Positions 49,640 to 60,813 of a stretch of DNA of 64,000 nt are shown one piece after another. Each line of letters opens with the position of its first letter. The stretch's first letter is position 1. Position numbers and translations under genes: made by a program. Under the pieces are notes generated by a model that ran no database searches, was not told where the DNA came from, and saw only the letters and a list, made by a program, of their open reading frames with translations. Origin of the DNA: Labia minor. Its lineage: Eukaryota; Arthropoda; Insecta; Dermaptera; Spongiphoridae. The stretch spans positions 633,001 through 697,000 of the forward strand of contig OY720345.1 of NCBI GenBank assembly GCA_963082975.1. Reading direction: 5' to 3'.

Positions 49640-49972
49640 CAAATATCGTTGGAACAGCATATTTAGTCAATCTATTGTTACTTGAATTAGCAAATTGATC
49701 AGCAGTAAAATGCAATGAACAAATGCGCCGAGATGTCAACTGTCTCAAAGGCATTGAATTAAGATCTTCTCTTCCAACATTTTCCAACCATTGTTTAAGT
49801 CTAAGAAAAAAATATTCTTAATAAATATACATTATAATTAAATTAAATGAATTATATTTAAAAATGTATGCCTTTCTGGATGTCTGACTGGAAATCGAAA
49901 AAAAGATAAGTTGGGATTTTTAACTCTTGTAGATCCACAACCGGTTATAACGCAACCATGGTGGCCCACCAT
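49640..49972 (-). CDS. THAP-domain protein, 5' exons (partial model)
   Basis: A THAP-type zinc finger is a DNA-binding domain derived from P-element transposase, found in nuclear regulators. Exons 49972-49872 and 49800-49640 encode a complete domain: M-V-G-H-H-G-C-V-I-T-G-C (the first two zinc cysteines), F-F-R-F-P-V, then W-L-E-N-V-G-R-E-D-L, then I-C-S-L-H-F (C-x2-H) and the closing A-V-P-T-I-F. The first intron would start GCATAC, a GC-AG intron; no GT nearby keeps both frame and domain. The second exon ends in phase 1 at a GTTAGT donor, so more exons should follow leftwards, but I cannot place them securely. Only ~87 residues are certain. The neighbour RNPS1 starts ~950 bp away, divergently. 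Confidence 0.8.
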
Positions 49973-50921
49973 AATAAATTTCTATTAAATATATTACTTA
50001 TATTTTAGTTAAATTATTATTTTTATAATTAAGGACGTATTTGATTAGCGAGGCCTTAAGAAAGTGACTTTAATTTAATATTTAAATTATATTATAAAAC
50101 GTTTTTATTAAATTAAAAAAATACTCAGATTTATGGCGCCAAAATATAGAAATGTCAATTGAAACATAAACAAATCGAAAATGGCGTCAATTAAATTCAA
50201 GCAAAGTCAAAGACTTGGTAATAAAGATATAGCAATAAACTAAAGGAGGGTAGTAATGATTTTAACCATTTACAACTGTAAGATTTGGTCTGTATTTGTA
50301 AAAATAGCTTTAATTTACTGAAATTATGATAGTTATTTTTAATATTATTTTCAAATATATTGTAATTATAATTTAATAACTTTTCATTTTAATTTATTAT
50401 TTTTTCTTGTTTAATAATTAAATAAAAAAAATAATTAAAGACATTAATCAAATTAATATAAATATAAATAATTAATAAATTACCAATATTTTAAAAACAA
50501 TCAACATAAATTGCTTGGTTATAAAAAAAAGTAAAACTAGAATACTCTCACTGTCAATATTATTTTTAATAAATAAAATATCCTAATAATTTAATTAATT
50601 AAGTATTTTAAAAAAGTAAAAGTAAATAGAAAAAATAAATTTGGTAAATATTTTAAATTGGTTAAATTATATTTAATATTTTTATTCAATTTTTACAGTT
50701 TATTTATACCATTTTGAAATTCTGTATATAGATGTTTACCATCTGAAGATATCTTTGATATTAAAACCAAGCGTTAGCAAGATTTTTGTTTCCAAATACA
50801 TAATAATTTTTTTTTATTGCATTTTATTGATATTAAACATTTTTAATATTAGTATAGATATTTTATTACCTTTGGAAATATATTTAATAAAATAACAATA
50901 ACATTTCCTTAATCAAACTTA
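49973..50921. promoter_or_regulatory. divergent THAP gene / RNPS1 upstream region
   Basis: About 950 bp between two divergent start codons. It includes a modestly GC-richer patch at 50100-50240 (GGCGCCAAAATATAG, AATGGCGTCAATT). No motif is named with confidence. Confidence 0.4.
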
Positions 50922-52507
50922 ATGCCGGGCGAAAAGGAATCCAAAGAAAAAATGTAAGTTTAAAACAATTAATAACTTTTTATTTTAAAACATTATAAAG
51001 CATATTATTTTTTTTATTTAATATTAATTATATTGAGAACTTTAATAAGTTATTTTAGAATTATGTTTTATTTATTTCCTTTTTTAGGGCAAAAAATAGA
51101 AGAGAAGGTAATGCTAAAAGTGATTCCGACTCGGAAACTTCTGATAAAGAAAATAAGAAAGAAAGAGGAAGAGAAAAAAAGAAAAGAAGTGCATCTACTT
51201 CTTCTGGTAGTAGCAGCAGTAAAAGGTATTCAATTTTGAAATAAATCTACACTGTTGAATTACATAATTATAATTTAATCAATATAATACCCTAATTTTT
51301 AGTTCAGACAGTAGTAGTTCAAGATCGTCAAGTGGCTCTAGTTCTCATTCAAGTTCTAGTAGTCATTCTTCTTCAAGATCGAGTTCATCTTCAAGTACCT
51401 CTTCGAGTTCTAGTTCTAGTTCTGGAACTAGAACCCGTCCTAAAAGAAAGTAAGTTATATAAACCTAATTATTTGTTAGCTTTCCATCACTTAAATAATT
51501 TTTGAACATCTACTAAACTAATAATTTTAAATAATCGTTAATATGTATTTTAATTAAAAATTTAATCTTATTTATATATTTTTTTATTACATTTTAGACC
51601 TTTAGTTCCCAGTCGAAGCAGAAGTAAAAGCGCAGAAAATAAAAAAATTAAAGAGAAAGAAGAAAAGAAAAAGAAACCAGAAAAACCCCCCAAACCTATT
51701 AAACCTAAAGCAAGGTATTTATTTATTTTTTCTAAGATTATATTTATATTTATTTAATTTTTATTTTCATTAACTAATATCTATGAACATTCAGTCGATC
51801 ACCTTCTCCAAAACGGAAAAGAAAGGAAAGGTCTCCAACTCCGAGACCGACAAAAATTCATGTTGGTAGATTAACGAGAAATGTGACAAAAGAACACATA
51901 TTCGAAATATTTTATACTTATGGAACTGTGAAAAATGTTGAATTTCCCACTGATCGTCTTCATCCAAATAATGGAAGAGGATTTGCTTATATAGAATTTG
52001 AAAATGCTAACGAGGCAGAAAATGCGATGAAGCATATGGATGGAGGTATAGAATTTTAAAAAAACTTATATAATATAGAAATATAAACAAAACATATTTC
52101 TTTATTTTTATATTTATATTTTTTTTAGGGCAAATTGATGGTCAAGAAATTACTTGCGCCCCTGTACTTTTGCCCAAACCTAGGCCACTTCCACCAAGAC
52201 GTTCTCCACCAATGCCAATGCGTAGACCGATGATGCGTTGGGGAAGATCACCTCCAAGGTAATAAACTTAATTTTTTATTATTTTAATAAATAAAATTAT
52301 ATTTTTTGTGTATTTACATACTATATCTATGATTATTCAATTTTAAAATATTTTTTTTTTAGATTTTTAAATAGGTACCGGAGAAGATCACCTCCTCCAA
52401 GACGACGATCACCACCTCCACGACGTCGTCCCAGAACTCGATCTCGTTCACGAAGTCCAGCACGTCGTCGTCGTTATAGCCGCTCTAGTTCAAGCAGCTC
52501 ACGATAG
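50922..52507 (+). CDS. RNPS1: RNA-binding protein with serine-rich domain 1
   Basis: RNPS1 is a nuclear factor of the ASAP/exon-junction complexes that promotes splicing and mRNA surveillance. Seven exons (50922-50953, 51088-51225, 51303-51449, 51598-51714, 51795-52045, 52129-52258, 52363-52507) give 319 residues, close to the family. Order: acidic/lysine-rich start; a long serine stretch; a lysine/proline-rich linker; one RRM with I-H-V-G-R-L-T (RNP2) and R-G-F-A-Y-I-E-F (RNP1); and an R/S/P-rich tail ending R-Y-S-R-S-S. All introns are GT-AG. Exons 2, 3 and 4 are multiples of three between phase-2 introns. The coding sequence is intact. The ATG at 50922 matches the M-P-G-E start that I expect from insect orthologues. 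Confidence 0.95.
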
Positions 52508-53324
52508 TGGAAAAGTGACTAAAATTTTAACATCTATATATTTTCTAAACTTAAAGATTTTTATTTTATTTCTTCATTAAAAAAACTAGTTATTAAACAA
52601 ATTTCCTTTTTTTATTTATTAAATAAAAAAATAATTATAAGTTCTTTTACTATTGTTTTTTTTTTATTAAATTTAAAACCATTTATAAAATTTTATAACA
52701 ATTTATTTAAACTATCCAAATTTATCTATTTTCATAATTGATATGATATTTGTTAAATGACTTCTAAATACATTTACTTACTATGACAGAACAGCATAAA
52801 CCCAATATATATATATAATTATATAACATTACTTAAAGCATTTATATAATAAATAATTAGAAGAAAAATTATAATTTTCTTTTTAATTATAATTTATTTC
52901 AATTATGATTAATCAGGCTTTTTATAGATTCTATTTCAAAATTTGATTCGGATTTTTTTTATTTGTTTATTTATTATTATTATATTATTTTGTTTTATTT
53001 TTATTTTTTTAAGGTATTAAAAATTCATTTAATAAAACATTAATATTTTGTTTATGATATATATAAAAATACTTTTTAATTTATTTAAAGTGTGAGATAA
53101 TATAATATACAAATTTACATATTATAAAGATTGGTAAATCTTGTTTTAACATATTTAAATAAATTTTAATTTATATATAATGAAAGAATAAAGTATATAT
53201 ATATACTCTGTATTTCTTGAAATCAATTACAATGGATGACATTATAAATAAAAAAAATGATGAATTATCATATTATTTTTTTTCTCTTTAACATATAATT
53301 TCATATATGGCAAATTTTATGCAT
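52508..53324. other. convergent RNPS1 / ZXD gene 3' region
   Basis: Two genes converge here. AATAAA-like signals lie near 52618 (+). The stretch is otherwise A/T-rich with no recognised repeat. Confidence 0.5.
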
Positions 53325-54506
53325 TCACTGTAAATCTTGCAGATTTATTGTTGTTACTTGAGTTCCACTTGAGTCTAAAATAGGCATCAGCTGTAAATCT
53401 TCATGAAGTAAAAGCGTTGGAAGTGGAACCATTTCTTCTTCTAAAATTTCAGCATTATCATCTTCATCTTCAGAAATAGGAATTTCTTAAAAAAAAAAAA
53501 AAAAATAAAGGTCTTACTTATTCACATTTCCTTTAATCAAGAGAAATTTATATTTCTTACCTGTAAACTTGATATTATTTGAACTTGAACACCTGGTACG
53601 AGCTGCAGTGCAGGAAGGATCATCAATTAGATTGCGATTTGTATCTTGAATTTCTTTCTCTTTAACTTGATTTTTTTCCTAAATAAAAATTGGATATTTA
53701 GATAAATAAAAAAAATTCAAATTTTTTAAAAGTTCTATTGAACAAATAAATAAATACTTCATCAGCTTTATGTCTTTTAATGTGAACATAGAGAGATGAT
53801 TTTGCAGAAAATCCTACTCCACAACCTGGTTTCCTACAAAAATAGTTTCGTTGTGCTGGTGATTGATGTGTCAAAATATGTTCTCGTAAATGCTCTGAAC
53901 GCATAAAGGCTTTTCTACATGTTGGTTCAGAACAACGAAATTTCCTTTCATTGGTATGTTTATGTTGATGGCGACGCAATTTAGATGCTGATGCAAAAGC
54001 CCAAGAACATCCAGGGAACCTGCATGGATATGGCTTCTCCCCAGTGTGTACTCTCATATGGGCTCGAAGACGACACGGTTTAGTAAATAACTGTTGGTAG
54101 ATTTTATAAAATTTATATTATAATAAATAATATCTTTTTATGTAGTAACTGATTTTTTTATTTCTTACTTTATTACAATCTGGCCAGGAGCATCGTAATT
54201 CAGAATCTGAATGCATGTGACTTCTTGAGTGTGAATTTAGTGAGTTAGCTGAATAATAATGTTTTCCACAACCTTCAAAAGTACATCGATACGGAGCAAC
54301 ACTTGAGTCATGAACCTTAAATAGCAAAATTATTATTCCTAAAAATATGTTTAAATATAAAAAAATACAAAAGAGAACTATAATACAATGGATTTAACTT
54401 TATTTAATCATGTAGATTTGAAGAAATTTTCTATAATAGTTATATTAGTTTTTTTTTTTTAAATTAATTATATCTATTGTATAAAGATTTATATACTATT
54501 AATATT

Positions 54507-54537
<31 letters not shown>

Positions 54538-56014
54538 TACTTTTAAATGAAGTTCTAAACGTCTTCTAGTTTGAAAGCGATCCGGACAATCCGGGACAGG
54601 ACAAGGAAGTTCTGCTGGTCGACTATGTAATTTTTCATGAGAATGAAGATTATAAATGGTTGTGAATCTTCTACCACAATCTGCAACTGTACAAATAAAA
54701 TCTTTCCTTTTTAAATGTGTTTCTTTATGCCTTTTGAGTTTATAAAATGTATAAAAGGCCCAATCACAACCAGCTTCTGAACATTTATATGGCCTCACAC
54801 CGAAATGTTTTAAAATATGAACCTAATATAAAAAAAAAATAAAATAATTAATTAATTAATTATAAATATAAAGTTATAGTTGTAATATAAAAATGTAAAT
54901 CCATCCAAATACTTACCTTTAGTAATGTCTGCCTTGCCAAAATATTAGAACATCCATAAATTGGGCACATCCAAAATTTATTACCAAATTCATTTATAAT
55001 TGTGGGTATCTTATCAAGTTGAATACCTAAATGAGCTAAAGCTTCCACAGTAGGTTTTTCTTCAAATTCCGCAAGACAAGTTAAGAGATCATTACTCACA
55101 ATGGGTTTTAATAATTGTTCAGAATTGGATGAAATAGGTAAAGAATTATTACTTAGTTGATGAATTTCTGCTGGTTTTAAAATTATCGATTGACCTGTCC
55201 TTGTAAGCACTTTTTCTAATTTTTCTGGGCACTTTGTATTTGACACTTTCATAAGCTCGGAAGTGCAACCTTTAAAAATTTGTTCTCCTTTCGAGGTATT
55301 GATGACTATCTCAGTCATATTTTTGGACTTATCGGTAGAAATGGCGATAATTGCCATTGAAGGATTAACATTTTCAGGTTTAGAAAATTGATTTGTCTGA
55401 TTAGCATTGATTGTTCTTTTCAAAATGCTTCGGGGATTGGGTGAAGGTTTCACTGCTAGGGATTTAGAATTGGAAGGACCTGCTTTGGGAGCTGAAATTT
55501 TTGGCAGTGAGGCTGGTTCTACGCTATGAACAGGCTCAGATTCATTTGGAGGAGAGGTTAAGATTCTTATTGGTTCACTTATGTTCTCAGTTGTCAGTTG
55601 AGTCAAAAGATTGAATTCCTCTGGAAATTCAACATCATTATCCCAACTCGGTTTACCACTAAGTGAGTCTTTAGCACTTAAATTAAGATGATCCTCGAGG
55701 TTTTGAATAAACGGATCTGAGTCGATCGAAGTTTTTATTAAATTTAATGGAAAATCTGGAACACAAAATATATCAACAGGAGTGAGGGTGTCTCCAGGGC
55801 TCATTACGTCCATATCCACACGGGTTTTAAGCCACTCATCAGACGAATCAGAAGAGGTGGATGAAACTTCAAGGATATTGGTTGTGAGTACGACATCTTG
55901 GGCTGTTGGAGACTTAATGGCATCTTGAATATCGATGTGGACATAATTTGACGGCACTTGGAGTGGACCGTCTTCATGTCGAGTTTCTTGAATAGACATT
56001 GGAAATTGAAACAA
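53325..56014 (-). CDS. ZXD-family zinc finger protein (ZXDC-like)
   Basis: ZXD proteins are nuclear C2H2 factors; human ZXDC co-activates CIITA and MHC class II genes. The insect role is unknown. Six exons: 56014-54917, 54822-54541, 54315-54169, 54090-53758, 53678-53561, 53485-53325, giving 712 residues with consistent phases. The first ~340 residues are Ser/Pro/Asn-rich without fingers. About ten fingers follow, many of the C-x4-C type of this family, with phrases such as [24 protein letters not shown] and [11 protein letters not shown]. An acidic tail follows ([13 protein letters not shown]) and the protein ends I-N-L-Q-D-L-Q. The ATG at 56014 is the first in a long open exon; M6 is an alternative start. 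Fingers are split by phase-0 introns. Likely intact. Confidence 0.87.
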
Positions 56015-56146
56015 AATGGGGCTACAAAAATGTAGAACACCCGATAATACTTAATGAATTCATTTGATTTGATTTTAGAACATTTCCTAATGAAAATAGT
56101 TGATTTCACTCAATTTCACTGTCAGTTCAGTGTGCTGCGCAGATCC

Positions 56147-57130
56147 ATGAGTATAGAAATAAAATCAGGGAGGCAAACCATTTCATTTGCACCTGTATTT
56201 GCAAAAAATTCTAAACATTTCAAGTTTCAAAAGACGTTGGTAACTATTTTTATATTCAAAGTATAAAATATAGACAACACAAATAAGTGAATTTATTTAA
56301 TTATATATCTAAAACCGCTAATTTTAAATAACACATTACAACTAATCAATACTTATAAAGTAGGACATTATTAAAAAATTTCTTATAAATCGATAAATAT
56401 AATAAGAGAAATATAATTATTATTTTTAGTTTGATTTAATATGTGAATTTGAAAAATATTTTTAAAAGAAAGCATATTCTCTAAGTCTATTAATACAATA
56501 CAATACCAAAACAAAAGTCAATTTATTATTATTATAACTGTCACTTGATTTTATTGAAATGTTTTATATTTTAATTAATTAATTAATGAAATAAAATATT
56601 ATAAATATAATAGTGTTCTGATTAATAAAATAATAATAGATTAATTTTATAGAACGAATTTTATCTTTGCATAAGTACTTATATTATAAATTTTTGATGA
56701 ATTTTTTTTTTATTTTCCTATTATATTTATTGAAAATATAAAGTAATTATAGCGATTGGTCTGTGAATTATAGTTTAAAAGTGTGCTTTGAATTTTTATA
56801 AATTTCATTTCAGGAATTTATGAGGAAAATATTTTTCCCAAAATAAAAATAAATACTAGAATATATATCATTCAAAATGTACCTAAAAATATATTTGAAA
56901 ATATTACAGAAGGAGGAACATTGAATGAAATATTGGGTTGGGGAATAAGTTGGTGCGTTTTTTTACAAAGAGCTTTACTTAAACAAAGAACAATAATTAT
57001 AACAATAAATTATGTATTTGATGTTACTGTTTATCATCTCTTCCCACCTCTCGACCAATTTGTTCATGCTATTCCGCCAAAAATCACCTGGCCAGGTGTC
57101 GAAGAAGTTGGTGTGCCAGTTTTTAAATAA
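56147..57130 (+). CDS. unrecognised gene, candidate first and last exons
   Basis: A candidate first exon (56147-56239) reads M-S-I-E-I-K-S-G-R-Q-T-I-S-F-A-P-V-F and ends at a GTAACT donor in phase 0. A clearer last exon begins after TTTCATTTCAG at 56815 and runs to a TAA at 57130, reading I-Y-I-I-Q-N-V-P-K-N-I-F-E-N-I, then W-G-I-S-W-C-V-F-L-Q-R-A-L-L, then L-F-P-P-L-D-Q-F-V-H-A-I-P-P-K and ending P-G-V-E-E-V-G-V-P-V-F-K. This looks like constrained protein, but I do not recognise the family. The last exon needs a phase-1 partner, so the two pieces do not join directly and an exon may be missing between them. The first exon lies 133 bp from the ZXD start on the opposite strand, suggesting a shared promoter. 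Confidence 0.5.
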
Positions 57131-58437
57131 AATGTTTGACATATTTCTTGTTTATGTTTTTAAATTTAGTTTACAATAAATCTATTTACTGTTAAATCTA
57201 ATAAATTCTTGATAATCTGTATACTTAATAAATAAATAAAATAATTTATGTCTGTACATTCAAATATTTACATTTCTTTACATTTCATAAAGTGGAAAAT
57301 TTGAATATCAGAGATCTATTGGGAAAGATTGAAAATTTTGAGAATTTATTTAAATTTCGCATAGGATTAGATTGTTATACAAAATATAGTAATTATTTAT
57401 TATTTGATAATTTTATATTTATTTATTAATTAATTATTATTTGTAAATATAAATTGTTGTTTTTGTTGTTATTATTTTTTGCATAGTTAATTGTTGTTAT
57501 TTTTATTATTATATATTCTAGACATGTTCAATAGGGACCCCTTTACAATTCCTTTTTGAGCAGTAATATTTTTATTATTTATTCAACTATTTATTTATTG
57601 TATATTGTGTTTATTGATTGATTATTTATTGAATAATTGTTTTTGGTCTAAAAGGAAAATTCATCCTCTACAAGTGATCTACCCAGTGAGCGTTGAGTCT
57701 GACGCAATGGAATCGGTCAGGATTCAGTAATTTACTGTTTGCCTGGCTGTGCCCCGTCAAAGAAGATGAGATTCTCCCGTATAGAGATAAATGAGATTTA
57801 TCTTGTACGATGGATGATTTCTTTAAGGCACAAATGGCCATAGTTGCTGAAGTGCCTCGATCTTCAAATAATAATAAAATAATTGAGAATCTTAAAAAGT
57901 TTTTGAATATTTCATGGTTTTCCGGGATTTTGTAATGTTATAAACAGAAAATTGACTACGATAATTATAATGAAATTATTCAATGATATTTTTCATTTAT
58001 AACCCTATTTGAACTTACATAAGCTTTATTTAGATTGATAGTTTATTAGGATCTATTTGTATTTTTTCGAAGCCAAAAACATGTTTTTACTCGATACTAT
58101 ATATATATAGAAAATCGAGCGGATGGTACTTACAATAAATATATGGCCATATTTTTTATTAATAGATAGATTGAGAGAAAATTAAAAAAAGGCGAAATAT
58201 ATAGATTTAATTAAATAGGGATAGGAATTTCATAATTGGAATTATCATCAATAACATCATCTTTCTAATAGATTTATTAATAATAATTTTTAAGATAAAT
58301 TGTAAGTTTTTAGTTAATATTTGAAAATAAATAAATAAAAAAAAAAATATGTTTGAAAATAAATAGAATTTGTTAATTAAGAAATTGTATTTCATTTTTT
58401 AAATAAATGTGTAAGGTTGTGGTATATGAGTGAAAAA
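57131..58437. other. intergenic, unrecognised patch at 57640-57940
   Basis: Mostly A/T-rich. The patch at 57640-57940 is GC-richer with codon-like sequence (an ATG at about 57809 reading M-D-D-F-F-K-A-Q-M-A-I-V-A-E-V-P). It might be an old retroelement fragment; it is too short to class. Confidence 0.35.
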
Positions 58438-58752
58438 GCTAGAGTCTTCACTCGACTATCTCGCAATTTGAATTGGATTTAATAACATAATATATAATAT
58501 TTAAATTAAATTTAATTAATTATAAATTATAAATTAAAATTAATAAATAATATTTATTAAACCAGCGCACCATGTTTGGCTCTTTGTTAATGGCACCACG
58601 TCACATGTTGGCGCGTGAGATTTGCAGTGTTAAAAAATTAATTCTGGTACTTTCAGCGATTCAATCAAGCTGAAAAACTATATATAGCAGTTTTATACAA
58701 TTATTAAACATGTGAAAAACTATCAAACATATATCTTTATTTTTACGGTCAG
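58438..58752 (+). repeat. HINE-2 5' half
   Basis: It begins AGCTAGAGTCTTCACTCGAC and follows the family to TTTATTTTTACGGTCA, where a different repeat starts. Confidence 0.7.
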
Positions 58753-59029
58753 TTGTTCCCAAAGAGGTATATTTCGACCCCCAGAGGTTTATGGCATCCA
58801 GCATGGTGTCTACGCCAGCGAATAAAAAATTTGGGGTCCATGAAATGAAAATGGGGGTCTACGATAGTGGATCTCAAGCGTATTTACTTATTATCTTATA
58901 ATTCAATTCAATATGACTCTTAAAAAAAAAGGTAAATTCTTTTTCCGATATGGCTCTTAAACATTTTCGATTTTTCAATAAGGCTCTATAAAAAATTTAA
59001 GTAAAAAGAAATCTTTTTAAAAAATACAC
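58753..59029. repeat. hAT-like element fragment
   Basis: CAGTTGTTCCCAAAGAGGTA at 58750 is a hAT-style start, followed by GACCCCCAGAGG and GGGGTCTACGATAG blocks. No second end or target duplication was found. The last ~45 bp (58990-59030) recur inverted at about 59570-59612. Confidence 0.4.
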
Positions 59030-59912
59030 TTGGTAAATGAATTCGACTGGGCCTAATCGTGCTAATCGTACAACATTAGATCAATAGAACCCCTACTTAA
59101 CTAGAAATAGATTTGATTTTTTGTAAAAAAATTTTACCTTTTTTATACACTTTTACTTAACTCACTCTGTCCGGTTGTACGCGGGTTGTCCGCGGCATTT
59201 TATAATCGATATTTCAACAACTTCCCGTCATTCAATCAACTTGAAATTTTGCATACGCACTTGCTCCTGCTAATAATACACGATTCAATTGAAAAATCCA
59301 CTGAATTATTTATCTATTAGTGGTAATTAATTAACTAAACTTTCATATGCGGAATATGGAATAGTTCACTATTTCAATCATAGATGGCGATAGCAGTTAT
59401 AGGGGCGCTGAATACGACTAAAAAGTAAAAAATAAAATCACTTTAAAGTGTGTGCGCTCAAATTATAATAAGACCGTAAAACATTTAACACCGTAAAACA
59501 TTTGCTTCCATTTGGTGTTATTTTTATTTATTTTTTACTTTTTAGTGCAATTTTAAGTAAAGTGTATTTTTTAAAATGATTTCTTTTTACTTAAATTTAT
59601 TTTATACTTTTTAGTCGTATTCAGCGCCCCCCTATAACTGCTATCGCCATCTATGATTGAAATAGTGAACTATTCCATATTCCGCATTTGAAAAATTTCA
59701 AGTTGATTGAATGACGGGAAGTTGTTGAAATATCGATTATAAAATGCCGCGGACAACCCGCGTACAACCGGACAGAGTGAGTTAAGTAAAAGTGTATAAA
59801 AAAGGTAAAATTTTTTTACAAAAAATCAAATCTATTTCTAGTTAAGTAGGGGTTCTAATGATCTAATGTTGTACGATTAGCACGATTAGGCCCAGTCGAA
59901 TTCATTTACCAA
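59030..59912. repeat. long foldback element
   Basis: The end TTGGTAAATGAATTCGACTG is matched by its exact inverse at 59893-59912. Arms 59030-59252 and 59690-59912 are almost identical in inverse. A further pair, about 59349-59432 and 59606-59690, continues the palindrome, with ~95 bp unique to the left arm. There is no coding frame. Arm identity by eye is very high, so the structure is either young or kept alike by conversion. A clear target duplication is not visible. Confidence 0.75.
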
Positions 59913-60073
59913 TCCATGTTGCATGAGGCAGCTAATTTTCTAAATTTGCCTAGAACACTTTCCGTATTTTTACAATTTACAGAGAGAGAGAGAGAGAGAG
60001 ATTAGATAAATTCTAATTATAAATATACGATAATAGTCTATTATTATTAATTTTAATTTTTTTATAAATTTAT

Positions 60074-60117
<44 letters not shown>

Positions 60118-60813
60118 TTTATTTAATTTTATTCTAAATATTCTCAAATAATACCTAAATTTTATTATTAAAATTAAATATACAAATTATATATAAAGAA
60201 TTATAATTAAACTCATATTTCCGGGCAGATGGACAAATAGACAGGCATGAAAATTTTTTAAGTCCCTTCTGGATTCTAGAGGTAATGAAATATGATGATT
60301 TGCAAAGAATTTCAAATTCTGAACAATGTGCAGACAAAAACCTTTTTATATTTAAATAGATTTAAATTTTTATTTTAATTGATGATAGAAAAAAAGAAGA
60401 TAAGATAATAAAATTAAATAGAAAGGCATTTAAATTATCAAATTAAAAATCACTTTTGCTTCTTTTTAATATTTTTGATTGACATTTTCTTTAAAAAAAC
60501 CAAAAAAAAAAAAAAAAAAAAAAAATTAAATATTTTCAGATATTAAAAAACATAACTTACCACTTGAAAATTTACAAATTTTGATTTTCATTTATTGAAT
60601 CAATATCCATTATGATTCTTTGAATTATTAATTTCTAATTACAAATTAAATAGAGTTAATAGGCAATCTATTTTTTATGCTCATTAATCTAAACATTATA
60701 AATAAATGATGATACATCTATTCAAACGTTGAAAATTTTCGTATATAATTATCATTTAGTAAATTAATAAACACAGTTTTTAACCAACCTATTATCATTC
60801 AAGTCAAAATAAA
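59913..60813. other. odorant receptor upstream region with repeats
   Basis: (GA)n at 59981-60000, (TA)n at 60077-60111, a reverse piece of family C at about 60200-60360, and poly-A at 60500-60525. The odorant receptor promoter presumably lies at 60560-60813; no motif is claimed. Confidence 0.5.

Noticed and set aside
56147-56239. Joining the 56147 exon directly to the 56815 exon
   Set aside because: The phases disagree (0 against 1), and the other frame upstream hits a stop. A missing exon is needed.
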